This document shows, piece by piece, positions 59,346 to 64,000 of a stretch of 64,000 bases of DNA (positions are counted from its first letter, which is position 1; every line of letters starts with the position of its first letter). Origin of the DNA: Paenibacillus aceris (GTDB lineage Bacteria; Bacillota; Bacilli; Paenibacillales; NBRC-103111); NCBI RefSeq assembly GCF_017874035.1, contig NZ_JAGGKV010000025.1:1-64000 (forward strand), written 5' to 3'. Under the pieces are notes generated by a model that was not told where the DNA came from, ran no database searches, and worked only from the letters and a program-made list of their open reading frames with translations. Position numbers and translations under genes: made by a program.

Positions 59346-60845
59346 ATGAAAAAAACGCTTCTCATGATGGTCACAGCTTTAATGGTTGTTACAACCGCAT
59401 GTTCCAGCAGTGGTGGCAAGTCTTCCAGCGGCACGCCTGCTCCAACGTCTGCACCAGCGGCAACAACGGCAGGGGATGCGAATAAAGAACCGGTTACGCT
59501 CTCCATTGTAGCCAAAGATTTATTGGGAGATGACCCTGGTGTTCAGAAGCTAATAAAGGGCATCGAAGAAGGAATGAAGGCGGAAGGGAAAAATATTAAG
59601 CTGAAAGTGGTCCCTGTGCAAAGCGGAACCTATTCGGAGAAACTAGGCTTGCTTCTGCAAAGCGGTAATATCCCTGACCTCATTTACTTCCAAGGCGGCG
59701 ACTACCAGTTTGCCGTTACACAGAAAATTCTGGAAGATTTGACGCCTTTCATCGATAAATCAACCAATGTGAAGGCATCGATGAACGTTTATAACCAAGA
59801 AAGAATGAAGAACTATCCGTACCTGCTGTGGCTGTCACCTCCGAATAGCGCTGTGCCTGTCGTACGTCAGGACTGGTTTGATAAAACAGCATCAGGCAAA
59901 GAACTGCTTGCGAATCCGACAAGTGACAACTACTATACCTTCTTTAAAGAATTGAAGGAAAAAAGCGGCGCGAAATACGCCTATACGACAGCTGGGACAC
60001 TGGATGAGCTCGACGTCATGTTTGGACAATCCTTCGGGCTGACATCCACATGGATCAAGGGGGCTGACGGTAAATACACCTACGGTAAAACAACGCAGTT
60101 CGAAAAAGATAAACTCCTTTTCTACGCAAAAATGTATAAAGATGGCCTGCTGGATCCTGAGTTCCTGACCAAGAAATGGGACACGAAAGAGAAAGCTTTC
60201 TATGACGGCCAAGCGGCTGTCATGGCTGGTACGCAGGGCAAGGTAATCGACATCTACAATAACAAATCTGTGGGTCAAAATGGCGCAGCTGCCAAGGTCA
60301 TGACACTGCCGCCAGCTAAAGGTAAAGCTCAAGGTTATACTCCGGTTGATATCAGTAAGGAAAGCCGCGGTTTCGCCATCGCCAAGACATCCAAGAATAA
60401 AGACATGGCCTTTGCCGTATTGGAATATATGGCGGGACAAAAAGGTCAAATGCTGGATAAGCTTGGCGTAGAAGGCGACGAATATCAAATCGTGAATAAC
60501 AAAATCAAGCTAACGGACAAATTTGCAGCATGGTTCCCGCATTTTGTTGAGTCCACAGTCAACTTCAAACCGGATAAAGAGTTTGATCCGTCGACACCAT
60601 ATTTCTCTGAGCCAGCAAGCAAATCTCTGCAAATGTTCGCTTCCATGTCGACGAAAGACAACAGCTTTGTGATTCCTGCTGAGCTGGCATCCAAGTGGGA
60701 CGCTTCCGCTGCCAAGTACAGAGAGTTTGCGGCAGATCTCGTAACCGGCAAGAAAAGCGCGGCAGATTTTGATAAGTTTGTACAAGAGTGGAATGCAGCA
60801 GGCGGTAAAGAAATGACGGAATACGCGAACAAAACGATCAAATAA
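59346..60845 (+). CDS. ABC transporter substrate-binding lipoprotein, copy 2
   Basis: A 499-residue paralogue of the protein at 50649, similar over the full length. The lipobox TTACSSSGG is followed by a longer Thr/Ala/Pro linker. AGGGAGGAA is the ribosome site. It has no permease genes of its own beyond the relic at 59203, so it probably delivers to the LplB/YtcP permeases at 48794-50617. Under a GntR regulator instead of LacI, it would let the same transporter respond to a second signal or cargo. Confidence 0.92.
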   Translation: MKKTLLMMVTALMVVTTACSSSGGKSSSGTPAPTSAPAATTAGDANKEPVTLSIVAKDLLGDDPGVQKLIKGIEEGMKAEGKNIKLKVVPVQSGTYSEKLGLLLQSGNIPDLIYFQGGDYQFAVTQKILEDLTPFIDKSTNVKASMNVYNQERMKNYPYLLWLSPPNSAVPVVRQDWFDKTASGKELLANPTSDNYYTFFKELKEKSGAKYAYTTAGTLDELDVMFGQSFGLTSTWIKGADGKYTYGKTTQFEKDKLLFYAKMYKDGLLDPEFLTKKWDTKEKAFYDGQAAVMAGTQGKVIDIYNNKSVGQNGAAAKVMTLPPAKGKAQGYTPVDISKESRGFAIAKTSKNKDMAFAVLEYMAGQKGQMLDKLGVEGDEYQIVNNKIKLTDKFAAWFPHFVESTVNFKPDKEFDPSTPYFSEPASKSLQMFASMSTKDNSFVIPAELASKWDASAAKYREFAADLVTGKKSAADFDKFVQEWNAAGGKEMTEYANKTIK

Positions 60846-60858
60846 ATAATTGACTGCG

Positions 60859-60883
60859 AGTGGGGCGAAAGCCCCACTTTTTA
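60859..60883 (+). terminator. Hairpin with T run after binding protein 2
   Basis: AGTGGGGC-GAAA-GCCCCACT is a perfect 8-bp stem with a GNRA tetraloop, followed by TTTT. The short T run and the continuing gene order suggest partial termination, giving more binding protein than downstream enzyme. Confidence 0.75.
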
Positions 60884-60907
60884 CTAATGCATAGAGAGGT
60901 GAACGCA

Positions 60908-61630
60908 ATGGAAACACAGGCATTTCGTGCGGGAGATGAAAATCGGGTGTTCATTCCTGAAACGACGTACATTTATCGTGTTCAACATCGCATAATGGAA
61001 GGGGATTGCCAGTGTCATCACGGCCCATTTCTGGTTACGGTACAGGCTTTCAGCATAGACAAATACCCTGTTACGAATAAGCAATACAAGCAGTTTCTTG
61101 ATGAGAGCGGCTATTATCCAGAGGACAGTCACAATTTCATAAAGCATTGGAAAGAAAGCGGGATCCCTCACGGCAAGGAGAATCATCCTGTCGTTTGGGT
61201 CAGCCAGAAAGATGCAAGAGCTTATGCCGAATGGAAAGGCGGAAGACTTCCGAAAGAGACGGAATGGCAGCTCGCGGCGGGAGGCAGCCAGAAATGGAAA
61301 TGGCCGTGGGGCGATCAATATAACGCCGATAAGTGCCACTCCTCCGGATTCGATACGATGCCGGTCGATGCGTTTTCCGCAAGTGTTAGCCCGTACGGCT
61401 GTGTTGACCTATCAGGCAACACGTGGGAGTGGATGGATGACACTATAAACGATGCGCAGCACAAATTCACCTTTTTACGCGGAGGCTCTTACTACAAAGC
61501 TCCACATACATGGCATGCGGAAGGCGGTCCACATAGGGCGGATTATCATCTGAAATTCCAACTGCTGAATGAAGGGTTAAACCGCTGCGAAACCGTTGGT
61601 TTCCGCTGCGTATACGAGGTGGCACGATGA
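60908..61630 (+). CDS. FGE-sulfatase-fold protein without the copper-site cysteines
   Basis: A 240-residue protein of the SUMF1/EgtB/PvdO fold: FSIDKYPVTNKQYKQFLDE, GGRLPKETEWQLAA, DLSGNTWEWMDD, FLRGGSYY and VGFRCVYE. In true formylglycine-generating enzyme the sequence after GGSY carries two Cys that bind copper; here those positions are Lys and Trp, so FGE activity is unlikely. No sulfatase is encoded nearby. ATG at 60908 with GAGGTGAAC. Its stop overlaps the start of the next gene (ATGA). The family has diverse oxidase and binding roles; this one is unassigned. Confidence 0.8.
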   Translation: METQAFRAGDENRVFIPETTYIYRVQHRIMEGDCQCHHGPFLVTVQAFSIDKYPVTNKQYKQFLDESGYYPEDSHNFIKHWKESGIPHGKENHPVVWVSQKDARAYAEWKGGRLPKETEWQLAAGGSQKWKWPWGDQYNADKCHSSGFDTMPVDAFSASVSPYGCVDLSGNTWEWMDDTINDAQHKFTFLRGGSYYKAPHTWHAEGGPHRADYHLKFQLLNEGLNRCETVGFRCVYEVAR

Positions 61631-63471
61631 TTCTGGTCGATAAAGTGACGAACATAACGACGATTAAAAATGAGAAGATGGGGTTTGCCATCAAACATGA
61701 CGGCCATCTGGTATTGCATCAGGTGATTCACGGCGCTATCCCGCAACGCGCAGAATTGTCAGCTGAAGAAGCTGAGCTGTTCACGATGGAGCTTGAAGGA
61801 GGGCACATCCTTCCTTGCAGCAAGTGGCACATTACGGTGATTGAATCGGGAGGCGATCAGACGGAAGAACTAGTGTCCGTGTCATTATCGATTCAGTGCG
61901 GGCAAGATCAGCTGCTGGCTAAAGTCATCTTTCTTCATCATCTGGAGGATCAATCGATTCGATACCTGATCCAGCTTGGCGCCAACTGGGACGAATGGGG
62001 GCCGAAGGAAGTTTACTTACACATGCCATTCCTTGCGAACCTTAGATTGGATGAAGAGCAGCCGAACCATTACTATTTTCCGTCTAATCCTCAAGCTAAA
62101 CGAGATGGCAGCAGCATTATGCAGATGCATGTTGAATTTACGATGCCCCTTGGCATTTTCCATCCCAATCAGCAGCATGGCTTTAGCTTGGAATTCCCCA
62201 ATTTAAACGAGCATTGGTTCATTTGGGTGCAAAACCGCAACATGGAATTGAAACAAATGACCTCTCTTGTGGAGCTTCAGCATCACCGATTGCTGCTTCG
62301 TCCTGATCCGGTGCCGGCGGATGTGATGGAAATCAAATTCTCGGCGATTGAGCGCGGCTGGGTTGAGTTCTTCAACAGCTGGAGGCAAAATGCCCGCAAG
62401 CCGATTTCCTTTAAAGAGTATGAGCGGCCGGAGTTGAAATGGTATAAAGATACGTTTCTGCAGCATTTTACATATATATTCAGCAAGGAAGTTTATGATT
62501 TTGAAAAGAACCAGATTGACGTGGAACGTCTATTACAGCAAGGAGAAGCCTTCGGAGGCTACGATTCCTTGCTGCTTTGGCATCAATATCCGCGGCTTGG
62601 TGTAGACGGCAGAAATCAGTGGGAGTTTTTCGGGGAGTTTCCGGGAGGGATGCCCGGATTGAAAAACACGGTGGAGCAATTTCACCAGCGCGGCGTCAAG
62701 GTATTCCTGCCTTTCAAACCGTGGGATATCGGCTTTGACGAGTCTGTGAAGCAATCTACCCTGAGCATCGTGGAGATTGTGAGAGAAACGAATATCGACG
62801 GTGTGTTCCTAGACACCATGGACAGTGTTCCCGATAGTTTCCGCGATGCCGTCCATGACATCAAACCAGACTTCGTTTTCTGCTCCGAGGGGCGCCCGAA
62901 AAAGAAGCATCAAATTGAAATCATTACAGGTTCGTGGAACCAGTTCAAGAATAAAGAATCGATGCCGGAGACCGATATCTTCCGCTATGTGATGACTGAG
63001 CATTTTTCGCCGATTATTTCTCGCTGGCATGTTGGCATCCGCAAGGACTTGCTCATCAAACGGGCCATCTTTAATGGCACCGGGATACTGATCTGGCAGG
63101 ATGTTTTCGGCAGCTGGCTGCCCTATAATAAGCTTCAGCAGGAAGCGATTAAGAAGTGGAAACATATATGGCGTGAGCATAAAGCCAACTACCAGGGCTC
63201 AAGTCCAATCCCGCTATATCCGATGCTACAGAGTGGATTATATTGCAACGCCTTCCCGTCCGACGATGGCAAGAGCGTCATCTACTCGGTCTTTAACGAC
63301 ACGAGTGAAGAGATTCACGGAGACTTGCTGAAATGCGCAAACTCGGAAATCACTGCTGTTGTGGAACTGTGGGATAATCTTCCTGTGCAAGTAGTACAGT
63401 TAGATGGATATGATCTCCTTCGTGGGACTGTGAAATCTAAGCAGTTGTCGATTATTAAAGTAAGTTTGTAG
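61627..63471 (+). CDS. Putative TIM-barrel glycoside hydrolase
   Basis: A 614-residue protein. An N-terminal beta-sandwich (1-250) is followed by a barrel resembling alpha-galactosidase or DUF6259-type enzymes: WHQYPRLGVDGRNQWEFF, FHQRGVKVFLPFKPWDIG, TNIDGVFLDTMDSVP (likely catalytic Asp) and FVFCSEGRP (likely acid). A C-terminal beta domain closes it. No signal peptide, so it acts on an imported substrate. Translationally coupled to the FGE-fold gene. The exact family and bond cleaved are not certain. Confidence 0.72.
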   Translation: MILVDKVTNITTIKNEKMGFAIKHDGHLVLHQVIHGAIPQRAELSAEEAELFTMELEGGHILPCSKWHITVIESGGDQTEELVSVSLSIQCGQDQLLAKVIFLHHLEDQSIRYLIQLGANWDEWGPKEVYLHMPFLANLRLDEEQPNHYYFPSNPQAKRDGSSIMQMHVEFTMPLGIFHPNQQHGFSLEFPNLNEHWFIWVQNRNMELKQMTSLVELQHHRLLLRPDPVPADVMEIKFSAIERGWVEFFNSWRQNARKPISFKEYERPELKWYKDTFLQHFTYIFSKEVYDFEKNQIDVERLLQQGEAFGGYDSLLLWHQYPRLGVDGRNQWEFFGEFPGGMPGLKNTVEQFHQRGVKVFLPFKPWDIGFDESVKQSTLSIVEIVRETNIDGVFLDTMDSVPDSFRDAVHDIKPDFVFCSEGRPKKKHQIEIITGSWNQFKNKESMPETDIFRYVMTEHFSPIISRWHVGIRKDLLIKRAIFNGTGILIWQDVFGSWLPYNKLQQEAIKKWKHIWREHKANYQGSSPIPLYPMLQSGLYCNAFPSDDGKSVIYSVFNDTSEEIHGDLLKCANSEITAVVELWDNLPVQVVQLDGYDLLRGTVKSKQLSIIKVSL

Positions 63472-63484
63472 AAAAACAGAAAGA

Positions 63485-63556
63485 AGCCTCCTTGTCCATA
63501 TTTGAATTCCAGAACGAAGCATGATTGGAACTTCTTATAGGATCGAAGGGGGCTTC
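63485..63556 (+). terminator. Long-loop terminator-like hairpin
   Basis: AGAAGCC-CCTT (63481-63493) pairs with AAGGGGGCTTCT (63546-63557) across a loop of about 50 bases with weak inner pairing. No long T run on the plus strand; it could act for both convergent genes. Confidence 0.35.
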
Positions 63557-63565
63557 TATGTTCAT

Positions 63566-63877
63566 TCAGTCGTGTTGACTTTCTTCAGCATCGTCGGTTT
63601 TCTTTTGCCTAGCCAACGCTACAAATTCATCCAACAGTAATTCATCATCCAGGTAATTGTATAAAAGGTCTTGAACATGTTCGGAGTGTTCAATACCCAA
63701 TTGCTCGTAGGCAAGCTCAATGAGCGCTCCTATCTCTTTGGCAATAAATTCGGATTCCTCCACGCGTATAGCTTCACAAAGCGATGAGACTTCTTCATAG
63801 ATGGATTTGGCAATTGCAAGAATTTTCAAAGCTAATTTAGCCGTTTTTCGATCTTCAAGCTGAATGACATTTGCCAT
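63566..63877 (-). CDS. Small acidic helical protein, unrecognised
   Basis: A 103-residue, Glu/Asp-rich, fully helical protein (AKLALKILAIAKSIYEEV; EYVQ-like heptads in HSEHVQDLLYNYLDDELLLDEF), ending in a charged tail. No membrane segment. AGGAGGGGATC gives a strong ribosome site before the ATG, so it is very likely expressed. Family not recognised. Confidence 0.7.
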   Translation of the reverse strand: MANVIQLEDRKTAKLALKILAIAKSIYEEVSSLCEAIRVEESEFIAKEIGALIELAYEQLGIEHSEHVQDLLYNYLDDELLLDEFVALARQKKTDDAEESQHD

Positions 63878-64000
63878 GAGTGATCCCCTCCTAAAAGTTG
63901 CATACTATAAAATATTCAATAGTTAAGAGAGTTGACAATCAGTTCACCTAAAAAACTAGTAATAAAGGGTGTTTTATTTAAGATTCATTACATTTTTTTC

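Noticed and set aside
60908..61630. A true formylglycine-generating enzyme activating a sulfatase
   Set aside because: The two copper-binding Cys are replaced and no sulfatase gene is nearby.

Overview
The window looks like chromosomal DNA of a Paenibacillus-type member of the Bacillota. This rests on strong GGAGG ribosome sites with frequent TTG and GTG starts, a SigI/RsgI pair, YesM/AraC two-component regulators beside sugar ABC transporters, a tandem glycine riboswitch before gcvT-gcvPA-gcvPB, and large GH57-GT4 fusion proteins. Species cannot be fixed from the sequence alone. No tRNA, rRNA, CRISPR array or prophage was seen.

Layout. 1-9.4 kb (minus strand): a mannoside-use operon (binding protein, two permeases, sensor kinase, response regulator, GH2 beta-mannosidase). 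9.6-13.8 kb: a small membrane protein, leuB, a 2-Cys peroxiredoxin and a GcvH-like protein without the lipoyl lysine, separated by repeat-rich spacers. 13.9-25.8 kb (minus): an alpha-glucan-like cluster with a GH15 enzyme, two GH57-GT4 fusions each preceded by a small DUF4912-like gene, a KTSC-like small protein and a sugar nucleotidyltransferase fused to a degenerate phosphomannomutase domain. In the second fusion the GH57 part has lost its catalytic Asp and a conserved block. 26-30.6 kb: a zinc-ribbon-like protein, a LytTR regulator, an XRE regulator, and sigI-rsgI. 31.2-40.3 kb: an aldo/keto reductase, pepA, an IS1182-family element that split a terminator between convergent genes, an MFS transporter, a Gfo/Idh oxidoreductase, a WYL regulator and a frameshifted DinB gene. 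40.4-45.2 kb: the glycine cleavage genes.

45.8-63.5 kb (plus): the most unusual region. A LacI regulator with its own promoter and operators is followed by an AtuA/DUF4387 pair, two CUT1-type permeases and a lipoprotein binding protein. Next come two ADP-ribosylglycohydrolase-family proteins (the second with a LamG-like tail), a PfkB kinase and an AXE1-type esterase. A GntR regulator with a palindromic operator follows, then a second near-duplicate binding protein preceded by a 114-bp relic of a permease gene, an FGE-fold protein lacking the copper-binding cysteines, and a TIM-barrel glycosidase. The hydrolase-plus-kinase logic resembles E. coli yegTUVW and suggests import and deglycosylation of a glycosyl or ribosyl compound; the substrate is not known.

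The intergenic DNA is itself structured. It holds two families of elements whose units recur every 51-52 bp, hexanucleotide tracts at several 3' ends, and a 3 x 40 bp hairpin repeat inside the glucan cluster.
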